Origin: Rhizobium sp. FKY42
GTDB taxonomy: Bacteria > Pseudomonadota > Alphaproteobacteria > Rhizobiales > Rhizobiaceae
Assembly (NCBI RefSeq): GCF_005222835.1
Contig: NZ_STGA01000073.1
Location: forward strand, 124,001 to 188,000
DNA length: 64,000 nucleotides
Reading direction: 5' to 3'
Positions 8,254 to 18,841 of this stretch are shown here, piece after piece. Positions within the stretch are counted from its first letter, which is position 1. Each line of letters starts with the position of its first letter. The position numbers were made by a program, and so were the translations under genes. The notes under the pieces were generated by a model. The model was not told where the DNA came from. It was given only the letters and a program-made list of their open reading frames with translations, and did no database searches.

Positions 8254-8285
8254 AAAAAGCGGCCCCGCAATCGCTCGCGAGGCCG
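8254..8285 (-). terminator. Terminator of the aminotransferase gene
   Basis: Minus-strand CGGCCTCGC/GCGGGGCCG hairpin (8260-8285) followed by CTTTTTAT. It separates the aminotransferase from the NUDIX gene. Confidence 0.85.
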
Positions 8286-8309
8286 TGAAAACCGATAATC
8301 ACGAAACGT

Positions 8310-9536
8310 TCAAGCGGCCTTGACTTCCGCATTCCGGATCAGGCGACCCAGACGCTGGATACCTTCTTCGATCATCTGCTCATTGGCGCATGAGAAGGAC
8401 AGGCGAAGCGTATTTTCGCCGGAACGATCCGCGAAGAATGCCTGTCCCGGAACGAACGCCACCTTTTCGGTTTCGATCGACCGTGCCAGCAGTTGAGCAC
8501 CATCGAGGCTCTTCGGAAGGGTTACCCAGATGAACATTCCACCCTCAGGCTTGGTCCAGCTTGTGCCCGCTGGCATATACTTCTCCAGCGCGGCCAGCAT
8601 GGCATCGCGACGTGCACTATAGGCAGCACCGATTTTCGCGACCTGATCGTCAAAGATGCGTTCCGCAACAGTCGCAATCGCAATCTGGTTGATGGTCGAC
8701 GAATGGAGATCGGCGGCCTGCTTCATCAGGACGAGCTTGCGAATAACGCTCATGTTCGCCACGACGAAACCGACGCGAAGTCCTGGAGCCAAGGTCTTGG
8801 AGAAGCTGCCGGAATAGATCGTCCGCGTGTTTTCGATACTTCCCTTGCGCGCGATCTCGATGGCAAGCAGCGGAGAAACCGGCTCACCATTATAGCGCAG
8901 CGACTGGTAGGCACCGTCCTCGATCACGGCAATATCCAGTTCTTCCGCCAGATCGAGAACCTTTTCACGTCCCTGGCGGTCTACGGTTTCGCCAGTGGGA
9001 TTTGCAAAATCAGCCGAGAGATAGGCGAACTTGACCGCGCCCCCATTTTTGGCAGCCTGTTCCCGATAGGTATCGGGCGTACGGTTGCCATTCGGGTTCA
9101 ACTGATCGTAATACGGCTCATAGGCGTTGAATGCCTGCAACGCGCCCAGATAGGTCGGCCAGGTGACGAGAGCCGTATCCTTTGGTGACAGAAAGAGCTT
9201 GCCGAGATAGTCGAGCGCCTGCTGCGAACCGGAGGTAATGAAAACGTTATCGACCGTGCATTCGATGCCGATCTTTTTCATCTGGCCAACAAGCCATTCC
9301 CGCAGCGGCTTATAGCCTTCGCTGACGGAATACTGAAGCGCAGCATTCACCTGCGCGCTGGAAAAGATTTCAGCATAAGCATCCTTAAAGGCTGCATCGG
9401 GAAAGAGCGCGGGATCGGGAATGCCCCCGGCGAACGAGATAATGTCCGGTCGCTCGAGCAGCTTGAGCAGTTCACGGATTTCGGAAGCGCGCATACGTGT
9501 AGAGCGTGTCGCAAAAATATGATCCCAATCGAGCAC
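8310..9536 (-). CDS. PLP-dependent aminotransferase, class I/II
   Basis: Fold-type I aminotransferase of 408 residues, close to 2-aminoadipate / aromatic amino acid transaminases. Visible features: ISFAGGIPDP near residue 35 (substrate arm), SGSQQALDYLGKL (cofactor phosphate), ANPTGETV (Asn that hydrogen-bonds PLP O3'), IEDGAY (Asp to pyridine N) and the SGSFSKTLAPGLRVGF motif with catalytic Lys at about 247. The amino donor cannot be read from sequence. A perfect 16-bp inverted repeat lies 45 bases upstream of the start, suggesting dedicated regulation. Confidence 0.93.
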   Translation of the reverse strand: MLDWDHIFATRSTRMRASEIRELLKLLERPDIISFAGGIPDPALFPDAAFKDAYAEIFSSAQVNAALQYSVSEGYKPLREWLVGQMKKIGIECTVDNVFITSGSQQALDYLGKLFLSPKDTALVTWPTYLGALQAFNAYEPYYDQLNPNGNRTPDTYREQAAKNGGAVKFAYLSADFANPTGETVDRQGREKVLDLAEELDIAVIEDGAYQSLRYNGEPVSPLLAIEIARKGSIENTRTIYSGSFSKTLAPGLRVGFVVANMSVIRKLVLMKQAADLHSSTINQIAIATVAERIFDDQVAKIGAAYSARRDAMLAALEKYMPAGTSWTKPEGGMFIWVTLPKSLDGAQLLARSIETEKVAFVPGQAFFADRSGENTLRLSFSCANEQMIEEGIQRLGRLIRNAEVKAA

Positions 9537-9580
9537 CGATGTTTCCTCTTATTTCGTTTCGTTGTCGAATTTTGTACAAC

Positions 9581-9617
9581 ATATTCGATAGGTCAGCAAC
9601 ACTGACCTATCGAATAT
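9581..9617. promoter_or_regulatory. Perfect 16-bp inverted repeat upstream of aminotransferase
   Basis: ATATTCGATAGGTCAG (9581-9596), 5-base loop, CTGACCTATCGAATAT (9602-9617): 16 of 16 matched. It lies between divergent genes (aminotransferase minus, GGDEF plus), 45 bases before the aminotransferase start, next to the palindrome TTGTACAA (9572-9579). No T-tract follows, so an operator is more likely than a terminator. The rest of 9537-9813 shows only a weak TTG-started open frame (9607-9804). Confidence 0.65.
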
Positions 9618-9813
9618 TCGTCAACCCTTGAACATCCTGCATAAGGTATTGTTTACTCGTCCTTTTCTCCTCATTGGACGAGCTCCTGACCTCCGCATTC
9701 ACCGTGTTCCCTAGCAGATAATCTTGGGTGGTGTGAAGATCCTCGTCGGCGACAGGCGCTAATCCTTTCTTGAGAGAAGACGCATAAGAATCATAAGCAA
9801 TCAATCATATGCG

Positions 9814-11049
9814 GTGCACATGAAACCAATCTGGCCGAACCTTTTCCAGATCACACTTTATAGCGGACCGGGAGCCCAGCAGCTTATCCGGCATATGTTG
9901 GATGATTTGTTCCTGCCTTGGCCCCATCTCATTGCGGGACTGGCGATCATCATCTGCCCCGTCTATTCGGCGTGGCTGGGTGGAGACCGTTTCGCGACGG
10001 AAGCGGTAGCGATCATGATCGTGCATATGAGCTACCGGATCGCAATTCACAGGCACTATATCCGTTCCGGCTATGCTGACAGGGAGCGTTACTGGACGCG
10101 GCTTTTCTTTGCATCCGCTCTGATCTCCGGCTTTGCCTGGGGCACCTCGCTCTCCCTGCTCATCGTCTCAGCACCGGATGAGGTCAAATATCTGACATTG
10201 ACGGTCGCATGCGTGATTATACAGTCGGCGACCGCGCGTGCATTCATGGCGCCTTTACCGCTCATCCTGCAGACGCTCCTGCTGATGATGATGGTGGTGT
10301 CCACGTCCGTTTGGAATGGAGACTGGATCGTTGCACCAGCAGCGGTTCTTTTCATTGCATTTCAGGCCGGTCATATGCGCCATCTGATAGCAATGCGGTT
10401 CCGCGAATGGCAGGCACAGAAAGACAAAGATCATCTCCTGGCGCGGCTGGCAAAGGCCAATGACGACCTGTCCGAAGCGAATGAAGCACTGCGGAAAGCA
10501 GCGCTGACAGACGGGCTGACGGGTTTGGCGAACCGTCGCGCCTTTGACCTGCATCTGGAACTTCATTGCTCGCCCGATGCTGGCACTTCAGAACCTGTCT
10601 CGCTGATTTTTTTCGATGTCGATCGCTTCAAATCGTTCAACGATACGCACGGCCACCAGGCAGGCGATCAATGTCTGGAGCTGATTAGTCGCTGCGCACG
10701 ATCCGTGCTGACAAGCACCTGGCAAATGGCGGCCCGCTATGGCGGTGAAGAATTTGCACTTATCTTGCCAATGACGGGAGCGGACGAGGCCCGCCGAATT
10801 GCCGACGTGTTGCGCGAGAAAGTCTCACGCATACCGATCCCAGTGCGCGCAGAAGAAACCCATGTCACAATCAGCCTTGGCGTCGCGACCGCAGACAATT
10901 TAACCGCCTCGACCCCTTCAGCCCTTCTCGCGCGTGCAGACCTGGCTCTTTACCGCGCAAAACAGCGCGGACGCAATCGCGTGGAGGTGGTCGAAACCGC
11001 CTCGGAAACAGAAATACATGACGCTTTGCAATATCTGAGAACGACCTGA
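9814..11049 (+). CDS. Membrane diguanylate cyclase (GGDEF)
   Basis: Inner-membrane enzyme predicted to make cyclic di-GMP. Several hydrophobic segments (about residues 37-55, 64-80, 97-118, 127-143, 150-166, 172-187) form a membrane sensor. A short coiled coil (LARLAKANDDLSEANEALRK, 209-228) leads to the GGDEF domain: LTDGLTGLANRRAF at 231-244, FFDVDRFKSFND metal site, and the active site GGEEF at 310-314. The product-inhibition site RxxD is absent (STWQ in its place), so allosteric feedback is not expected. An internal ATG at 9820 is an equally good start. Confidence 0.95.
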   Translation: MHMKPIWPNLFQITLYSGPGAQQLIRHMLDDLFLPWPHLIAGLAIIICPVYSAWLGGDRFATEAVAIMIVHMSYRIAIHRHYIRSGYADRERYWTRLFFASALISGFAWGTSLSLLIVSAPDEVKYLTLTVACVIIQSATARAFMAPLPLILQTLLLMMMVVSTSVWNGDWIVAPAAVLFIAFQAGHMRHLIAMRFREWQAQKDKDHLLARLAKANDDLSEANEALRKAALTDGLTGLANRRAFDLHLELHCSPDAGTSEPVSLIFFDVDRFKSFNDTHGHQAGDQCLELISRCARSVLTSTWQMAARYGGEEFALILPMTGADEARRIADVLREKVSRIPIPVRAEETHVTISLGVATADNLTASTPSALLARADLALYRAKQRGRNRVEVVETASETEIHDALQYLRTT

Positions 11050-11078
11050 AATCTGTCCCGCGATCCTGCGTCTGGCAG

Positions 11079-11108
11079 CAAAAAACCGGGCGAATAAACC
11101 GCCCGGTT
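11079..11108 (-). terminator. Terminator downstream of ilvC and its repeat array
   Basis: AACCGGGCG (11084-11092) and CGCCCGGTT (11100-11108) form a 9-bp hairpin; on the minus strand it is followed by TTTTTTGCTGCC. It therefore fits the ilvC transcript, about 400 bases beyond its stop and past the three repeat units, better than the + strand GGDEF gene. Confidence 0.75.
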
Positions 11109-11230
11109 CAGACTGCTTACAATCCTGCCTTCTAACCGCAACGTCATTCTCGGCCTCGTGCCGAAGATCTACTGACGTCTGAAAACAGTCGGCTGCAGAC
11201 GCTCGAGACAAGCCCGAGCATGACAGAAGT

Positions 11231-13236
<2,006 letters not shown>

Positions 13237-13255
13237 GGCTAGCTCACTCCTCGTA

Positions 13256-13269
13256 GTACCGTACGGTAC
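13256..13269. promoter_or_regulatory. Perfect palindromic operator GTACCGTACGGTAC
   Basis: A 14-base perfect palindrome, 20 bases upstream of the TetR start, flanked by a further ACGGT half-repeat. Typical position and size for a TetR autoregulatory operator. Confidence 0.65.
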
Positions 13270-13458
13270 GGTTCCGTCGTTTAATGTGGATCCCCTTTGC
13301 GGTCAAGAGGGCTCCTTATCGAAGCCGAGTTTTTTGTTTGATCAGCAGTGGCGGATGCATTGCGTGGCAATATCAATAGGCAGTTATGTGGCGGAATACA
13401 TATGCTGCGGATACCGGCCTTGTTGTATTGTGAAGGACGAATCCACGAGGAGATCATC

Positions 13459-13827
13459 ATGAAAATACGCGCTTCAATTGCGCTCGCAATTACGTTTTTG
13501 GTGGCTACAGCATCCCAGGCGGCGGAAAACCGCTGCGGCTGGATCGTCAACCCAACGCCTGGCAATTACTGGCTCGACGACAAGGAAGGCTCCTGGACCA
13601 TCATGACGCAGGGCTCGGATGTGGAGGCGAAAGGCGCTGAAAAGATGCCCGATTTCTCCGCTGGTCAGTTCGTGCGCACCAACGGCTATTATGGTTACGC
13701 CTGCACCTGCATGTCGGTAGATGTTGACCGGTCCGAAAAGCGCATCACGCAGATTCACTCGGTCAAGCAGCTTGCATTGGCGAAGTGCAAAGGCGACAAG
13801 TCCCTGCCGAAACCAAACGTCGAGTAA
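13459..13827 (+). CDS. DUF4087 secreted protein
   Basis: 122-residue exported protein. Signal peptide MKIRASIALAITFLVATASQA, then the mature start AENRCGWIVNPTPGNYWLDD, matching the DUF4087 family (CGW...NPTPGN...W) and a conserved YGYACTC cysteine cluster, so disulfides are likely in the periplasm. Function unknown. GAGGAG lies 8 bases before the ATG at 13459; a longer frame exists but lacks such a site. It converges with the HxlR regulator gene. Confidence 0.88.
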   Translation: MKIRASIALAITFLVATASQAAENRCGWIVNPTPGNYWLDDKEGSWTIMTQGSDVEAKGAEKMPDFSAGQFVRTNGYYGYACTCMSVDVDRSEKRITQIHSVKQLALAKCKGDKSLPKPNVE

Positions 13828-14238
13828 TCAGACACCGCCTTCTGTAGCATCGAAACGGGCGCGCGCATCGCGCACTTCGCCGTGGTTGCGCTCTGCCCAC
13901 ATCAACACCTGTGAAAGCGCGTTGAAAAGGGAGTAGCCAAGCGGGGTCATGCTATACTCTACGCTCGGCGGCTTCGTGGGGAAGACCGTCCTGTCAATGT
14001 AGCCGTCCCGCTGAAGATCGCGCAGCGTCTGAGTGAGCATGCGTTGAGAGATATCCGGCACCAGACGACGAAGCGCCCCGAAGCGATAGGGTCGCTCCGA
14101 AAGCGCATGGAGAATAAGCGTGGACCACTTGCCGCTGATCTGGTTCATGACATCGCGGATGGGACAGTTGTTTGCGTCCCATTCAATGCTCTCGCCTGTT
14201 GTAAGGCTGTAGCCGAAGCCGATGACCCGCTGATCCAC
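13828..14238 (-). CDS. HxlR family regulator (YtfH/QorR-like)
   Basis: 136-residue winged-helix regulator. [20 protein letters not shown] is the HxlR start, containing the conserved Cys before Pro that in relatives such as HypR/QorR senses oxidants or electrophiles. [20 protein letters not shown] is the recognition helix, followed by the [10 protein letters not shown] wing. The frame extends to a TTG at 14298, but AAGGGAA six bases before GTG at 14238 makes that start better. It is divergent from an NAD(P)-binding reductase, the usual QorR/QorB arrangement. Confidence 0.88.
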   Translation of the reverse strand: MDQRVIGFGYSLTTGESIEWDANNCPIRDVMNQISGKWSTLILHALSERPYRFGALRRLVPDISQRMLTQTLRDLQRDGYIDRTVFPTKPPSVEYSMTPLGYSLFNALSQVLMWAERNHGEVRDARARFDATEGGV

Positions 14239-14315
14239 CGTGGTTCCCTTTTGGTAACTTGCTCCCGAGAAACTGCCTTCTTTACAGCGTCTCGTCAATT
14301 CCTATTTTAGCGCAA

Positions 14316-14330
14316 CTCTCAAATTGAGAG
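14316..14330. promoter_or_regulatory. Palindrome CTCTCAAATTGAGAG in the HxlR-reductase divergon
   Basis: 7-bp arms with one central base, 45 bases before the reductase ATG and 78 bases before the regulator start. A likely HxlR operator. Confidence 0.55.
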
Positions 14331-14374
14331 CTTCACCCGGGCTGCAGATACGGCCCCAAGCGGAAGGAATTCCC

Positions 14375-15256
14375 ATGACGAAAGTTCTCGTAACCGGCGC
14401 CTCGGGCCAACTCGGCAGGGCTGTGATCATCGAACTGCTGCAGCAGGCCAAGTTGGCACCGTCGCAGATCATCGCGGGTAGCCGTGAGTTGGCAAATCTG
14501 GCGGATCTGCCTGCCAAGGGTATCGAGACGCGCCGCGTCGACTTCAATGACCCAGCCAGCATGGAAGCGGCATTCTCAGGCGTCGATCGTGTCCTGATCA
14601 TTTCAAGCGGGGAGTTGTCCACGCCAAGCATACGTGCGCAGCAGCATACGGCAGCAGTCAAGGCCGCAGTCAAAGCAGGTGTCGGCCATGTCCTCTATAC
14701 ATCCATGCCAAATCCGGACAAATCGTTGATCAGCTTTGCACCGGATCATCTGGACACAGAGGCAGCAATCAAGGCCAGCGGCCTACGCTACACCATCCTG
14801 CGCAATTCCTGGTATATTGAAAACTACTTCATGAGCCTGCCGCAAAACCTGGCGGTCGGCACCTGGTACACCTCGCAAGGTGGCGGCAAACTGGCCAATA
14901 TCTCACGACAGGACTGCGCAGCAGGCGCAGCGGCTGCGCTTGCCTCACCGCCGGAAGGCAACGCGATACTGACCTTGACAGGCCCAGAATCCCTCACGGT
15001 CGAACAAATCGCCGAGATTGTTTCAAACACTACGGGCAAGCCGCTTGCAGTCGTGCAGATCAATGATGAGCAATTGGCAGGTGGTATGGCTGAAGCCGGG
15101 CTGCCGGGCTTTCTGGTGGAGATGCTCGTATCGACAGAAGCCAACATCCGCGCCGGAAACTTTGATCTGGTGAGCAACGATTTCGAAAGGCTTACCGGCC
15201 GCAAGCCGGAAACTGTTGCCGACTTCTTTGAGAAGAACAAGGCAGCACTTGGCTGA
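14375..15256 (+). CDS. NmrA-like NAD(P)H:quinone reductase (QorB-like)
   Basis: 293-residue atypical short-chain dehydrogenase. The Rossmann motif is VLVTGASGQLG at residues 4-14; no YxxxK catalytic pair is obvious, as in the NmrA/QorB group that reduces quinones. Other landmarks: IIAGSRE, VLYTSMPNPDKS, and YTILRNSWYIENY, all typical of YtfG/QorB. GGAAGGAA precedes ATG 14375. It is regulated in all likelihood by the divergent HxlR protein under oxidative or electrophile stress. Confidence 0.88.
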   Translation: MTKVLVTGASGQLGRAVIIELLQQAKLAPSQIIAGSRELANLADLPAKGIETRRVDFNDPASMEAAFSGVDRVLIISSGELSTPSIRAQQHTAAVKAAVKAGVGHVLYTSMPNPDKSLISFAPDHLDTEAAIKASGLRYTILRNSWYIENYFMSLPQNLAVGTWYTSQGGGKLANISRQDCAAGAAAALASPPEGNAILTLTGPESLTVEQIAEIVSNTTGKPLAVVQINDEQLAGGMAEAGLPGFLVEMLVSTEANIRAGNFDLVSNDFERLTGRKPETVADFFEKNKAALG

Positions 15257-15339
15257 CCCTGCAACCGGTGAGCACATGGTACCGGCGGCGGATGCCCACC
15301 GCCCGCCGGTCCATTGCCGGAACTTGATAGTGCTGCGCT

Positions 15340-16092
15340 TCAGACCGACTCGCCGCAGGCCCTGCGGAAACGACGCACCGTTTCCGCCATGCCAAACTCC
15401 AGAGCATCCGCGGTGAGACCATGACCGATTGAGACTTCCGCCAGATGCGGAATGCTTCGTACAAGCGGCGGCAAGTTGGCAACCGTCAGATCGTGGCCAG
15501 CGTTGACACCCAAGCCCTCAGCCAATGCCGCATTTGCCGTCTGCGCAAGAAGCATCAATTGCTGCTCTCCCGCCTGCGGATCATCAAAGCAACCGCCGTA
15601 TGGACCGGTATAAAGCTCAATGCGATCGGCGCCGGTTGCTTTCGCAAGTTTCACCGCTTCTACATCCCCGTCACCATCAGCGAACACCGAAACGCGCATA
15701 CCTCCGGCTTTCAAACGGGCGATAACTGGCTTCAACAACTCGCCCTGTGTACGGAAGTTGAAGCCGTGGTCAGATGTTGCCTGCGTTGGATCATCCGGCA
15801 CCAGCGTGACCTGCTCCGGCTGCGTTTTCTCACAAAGCTGCAGAAAATCCTCGCTGGGGTAACCTTCAATATTGAACTCAGCCTGCGGGAACTCATCGTC
15901 AATCAAAGCCCGCAGAACAGGAAGATCACTGAAACGAATATGCCGCTGGTCTGGCCGCGGATGCACCGTCACCCCATAGGCGCCAGCCTGAAGCGCGATC
16001 CTGCCGAGATGCGCTACATTCGGCCATGGGAGATCCCGGCGATTGCGAAGCATGGCGACGGCATTGAGATTGACTGAAAGCTTGGCGGGCAT
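15340..16092 (-). CDS. pdxJ: Pyridoxine 5'-phosphate synthase
   Basis: Last step of DXP-dependent vitamin B6 synthesis: condenses 1-deoxyxylulose 5-phosphate with 3-amino-2-oxopropyl phosphate. 250-residue TIM barrel. [15 protein letters not shown] at the N-terminus, [13 protein letters not shown] (catalytic His region, about 40-52), FNIEGYPS with the active-site Glu, [18 protein letters not shown] and GVNAGHDL near the C-terminus are all diagnostic. It is divergent from the MerR-LuxR regulator gene. Confidence 0.97.
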   Translation of the reverse strand: MPAKLSVNLNAVAMLRNRRDLPWPNVAHLGRIALQAGAYGVTVHPRPDQRHIRFSDLPVLRALIDDEFPQAEFNIEGYPSEDFLQLCEKTQPEQVTLVPDDPTQATSDHGFNFRTQGELLKPVIARLKAGGMRVSVFADGDGDVEAVKLAKATGADRIELYTGPYGGCFDDPQAGEQQLMLLAQTANAALAEGLGVNAGHDLTVANLPPLVRSIPHLAEVSIGHGLTADALEFGMAETVRRFRRACGESV

Positions 16093-16297
16093 CGTTTTTT
16101 TTCCCTGAAATGAACAGGATTTTTCTAGCCCAAACCCCCGATCGCCTGCAATGACGAACAGACCCCGGGCATACGCTAAAAACTGAACATCCTATCATTT
16201 CTTGTGATGATAGATTGGTAGTATCGCAATTTGTCGAAAATGCTAAGTTGTATTCATAGTAACAGTAAAGTGGGTAAAAGGAGTATTGTTTATAATT

Positions 16298-16315
16298 ATC
16301 TCGCAACTGCGAGAT
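16298..16315. promoter_or_regulatory. Palindrome ATCTCGCA-AC-TGCGAGAT
   Basis: 8-bp arms, 2-base centre, 25 bases upstream of the GTG start of the MerR-LuxR regulator. MerR-type sites have this symmetric form between promoter elements, so autoregulation is plausible. Confidence 0.55.
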
Positions 16316-16339
16316 CATTCGCATGAGGAGGCGGAATTC

Positions 16340-17020
16340 GTGCGAAATACTATCTTTGATACACGAACAGGAACAGCATCACTGGGAGGAAATGGTAATT
16401 ACGACTTTCTGCCGACGCTGACGGATGCAGCAATAGCGGCAGATGCACCATTGGCGATTGCCGAAATGGCCGATCTGTTCGGCGTAACGCACAGGACTCT
16501 GCACTTCTACGAGGAGAAGGGCCTGATTAGCCCTCACCGGCTTGGTGCCATGCGGGTCTACGGCGCGGATTGCATCCGGCGAATGTCGATCATCTCTGCA
16601 TGCCGTGAAATGGGACTGTCCCTGGCATCAATTCAGGAGCTTATGTTGCAGATTGCCGAGGCACAGACTCAGCAGGAAGCGGACCTCCTGTTCAAGACGG
16701 CTCTTGAAACGCGAAAACGCGAACTGGCAAGCGAACTGTCCACCCTCCACCGACAACTCCAGCAGATCAGAACATTCACTGACGGCGTGTCTAACAGTTT
16801 GCCCTGTAAGCATGAAAGCCTGCCTGCGCTCACGGATGGAGAGCGAGACTGCCTTCTGCTTTTGACGGAAGGTTACAAAGGCGGTCGCTTGGCTGAGAAG
16901 CTGGGGATTTCGTCATCTGAACTGACCGATCTGGAGGAGCAACTGATATCCAAGCTTGGCGTGGCAAACCGGTATCAGGCGGCAGCAAAAGCGCTGATAC
17001 TCGGCATACTGCCCCATTGA
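16340..17020 (+). CDS. Fused MerR-type and LuxR-type HTH regulator
   Basis: 226-residue protein with two different DNA-binding folds. Residues about 32-105 are a MerR domain: LAIAEMADLFGVTHRTLHFYEEKGLI followed by the Arg/Tyr wing and ACREMGLSLASIQEL. A coiled coil (about 108-150) follows. The C-terminus (about 160-226) is a LuxR/GerE helix-turn-helix: LTDGERDCLLLLTEG, LAEKLGISSSEL and ISKLGVANRYQAAAKAL. No cysteines in the usual MerR metal positions are evident. GAGGAGG 8 bases before GTG 16340 sets the start, although the frame opens earlier (16286). Confidence 0.85.
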   Translation: MRNTIFDTRTGTASLGGNGNYDFLPTLTDAAIAADAPLAIAEMADLFGVTHRTLHFYEEKGLISPHRLGAMRVYGADCIRRMSIISACREMGLSLASIQELMLQIAEAQTQQEADLLFKTALETRKRELASELSTLHRQLQQIRTFTDGVSNSLPCKHESLPALTDGERDCLLLLTEGYKGGRLAEKLGISSSELTDLEEQLISKLGVANRYQAAAKALILGILPH

Positions 17021-17130
17021 GCGGAGCGAAGGGAGCAACCTGGCACTCTTTAGAATCTTTCGAAAATGTAACGTGACGAATCCGCGATGTGAATCTACCG
17101 ATGAAATGATTTTAATCGGGGGTACACTGC

Positions 17131-17637
17131 ATGGTTTCTTATTTGATGCGTTACGCGACGCCTTTTATCACGGGACTGTTCCTCGTTTCGTTGATCTCGG
17201 GTGTAGCTCTCTTTTTCCACTGGGGACCGACAGGCTTTCACGGAATCCATGAATGGCTCAGCATGGTGCTGATTGTGCCGTTCGTGCTGCACATCTGGAA
17301 GAACTGGCGCCCAATGATGGCCTACTTCAAACGAACCCCGATGGCGATTGCTCTGGCGGTTTCGGTGATTGCCTGCGTTCCGTTCCTTATACCCATGGGC
17401 GGGGGCGGCGAATCTGGTGGTAATCCAATCCTGGGAATCGTCAGGTTGCTGAACGCTGCAAAACCCGCGCATATTTCTGCCATGGCTGGGAGATCCGAAG
17501 AGGAAGTCATCGCCATGCTCAAGCAGGCTGGCTTCACTGCCGCCGTGACAGACCTTCCTCTTTCCACAATTGCACAGCAGTCCGGCAAGAGCGATCGCGA
17601 CATGATAACCGCGCTTTCAAAGATGAAGGCGAAGTAG
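17131..17637 (+). CDS. DUF4405 membrane protein
   Basis: 168 residues. Three hydrophobic helices: about 9-28, 38-56 and 68-88. The His residues in FFHWGPTGFHGIHEW and VLHIWKNW resemble heme-ligating positions of cytochrome b561-like DUF4405 proteins, but heme binding is inferred. The C-terminal 70 residues form a soluble domain with repeats of ISAMAGRSEEEVIAMLKQAG and LSTIAQQSGKS-type helices. It stands alone between two unrelated genes. Confidence 0.8.
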   Translation: MVSYLMRYATPFITGLFLVSLISGVALFFHWGPTGFHGIHEWLSMVLIVPFVLHIWKNWRPMMAYFKRTPMAIALAVSVIACVPFLIPMGGGGESGGNPILGIVRLLNAAKPAHISAMAGRSEEEVIAMLKQAGFTAAVTDLPLSTIAQQSGKSDRDMITALSKMKAK

Positions 17638-17672
17638 CCGCCTTTTGCTCAGACATCGTCCGTTGACACGAA

Positions 17673-18797
17673 TCAGCGGACGATCGTGATGGTCTCGGCA
17701 GCTCGCGTGATCGCAGTATACAGCCAGCGCTCACGTGTATCGCGGAAAGCCCAGCTCTCGTCGAACAGTACGACATTATTCCACTGCGAGCCTTGCGCCT
17801 TGTGGACCGTCAGCGCATAACCGAAATCGAAATCGTCATAACGCTTCTTGGTGGTCCAGGGGATTTCCCCTTCTTCTTCGAAGGCCTGCTTCAGCAATTT
17901 GATCTTGGCGGCACCGCGATTCATATCGTCGTCTTCCGGCCGGATCATCAGGTTGATGCCCGGCTTCACGGTCTCGCGCGACGAACTCATCACCTGCCAC
18001 AATGAACCATTCAGCAGCCCCTTGGCCGGATCATTGCGCAGGCAAACCAGCTTATCGCCGGATTGCGGATAGGGAAGATTGAAGCCCTTCAGCTCACGCA
18101 GACGCTGGTTGTAACGTCGGCGCGTCTTGTTGGTGCCGACAAGAACCTGATCGGCCTCCAGCACCAGTGTCTGGTTCACGTCGTGGCGTGAGATCACCTG
18201 TGCTGTACCGTAATCGCCGTGCATGATCTCACGGCCTTCACGTACCTGCATGGCAAGCTGGATGATTGGATTGTCTCGCGCCTGACGGTGGATCTCGGTC
18301 AGAAGGTAATCCGGCTCCTGCTCAGTGAAGAAACCACCACCCGTTACAGGCGGCAACTGACCGGGATCTCCGAGAACGAGAATAGGCGTCCCGAAGCTCA
18401 TCAGATCGCGGCCAAGCTGCTCATCCACCATCGAGCACTCATCGATGATGATGAGCGCGGCTTTCGCCACCGGGCTCTGCCGGTTGATGGAGAACATCGG
18501 CGCGATGGAGGTCTTGCCGGTTTCCTCGTCTTCGACGGCCTCTTCGCCGCGCGGACGATAGATCAGCGAATGGATCGTCTTGGCATTGGACGCACCACGC
18601 GAACGCAGCACCTGCGCCGCCTTGCCCGTGAAGGCAGCGAACAGAACATCGCCATCGACGTTTTCAGCGAAGTGCTTGGCAAGCGTGGTCTTACCCGTTC
18701 CGGCATAACCGAACAGACGAAAGACCTGGCTGCGGCCTTCTTTCAACCATTTGGAGACCGCCTTGAGGGCCTCATCCTGCTGGGGTGCGAATTGCAT
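17673..18797 (-). CDS. RecD-like superfamily 1 DNA helicase
   Basis: 374-residue ATPase resembling RecD2/TraA-type helicases and phage Dda. Walker A GYAGTGKTT at 30-38, Walker B ALIIIDECSMVD near 115-126, motif III GDPGQLPP, the TEIHRQ motif, and C-terminal motif VI region ALTVHKAQGSQW ... WLYTAITRA (UvrD_C_2). It lacks the N-terminal domain of full RecD2, so it is a minimal helicase, common in Rhizobiales. Role in repair is inferred. It lies 44 bases past the nitrile hydratase activator gene. Confidence 0.9.
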   Translation of the reverse strand: MQFAPQQDEALKAVSKWLKEGRSQVFRLFGYAGTGKTTLAKHFAENVDGDVLFAAFTGKAAQVLRSRGASNAKTIHSLIYRPRGEEAVEDEETGKTSIAPMFSINRQSPVAKAALIIIDECSMVDEQLGRDLMSFGTPILVLGDPGQLPPVTGGGFFTEQEPDYLLTEIHRQARDNPIIQLAMQVREGREIMHGDYGTAQVISRHDVNQTLVLEADQVLVGTNKTRRRYNQRLRELKGFNLPYPQSGDKLVCLRNDPAKGLLNGSLWQVMSSSRETVKPGINLMIRPEDDDMNRGAAKIKLLKQAFEEEGEIPWTTKKRYDDFDFGYALTVHKAQGSQWNNVVLFDESWAFRDTRERWLYTAITRAAETITIVR

Positions 18798-18841
18798 GCC
18801 TCTCTTTCCGGGATTCGGAACAGAATAGCAACCTCAATTCC

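Noticed and set aside
9607-9804. 65-residue minus-strand open frame between the aminotransferase and GGDEF genes
   Set aside because: Starts with TTG without a ribosome binding site, and its end overlaps the 16-bp inverted repeat; no recognisable features.
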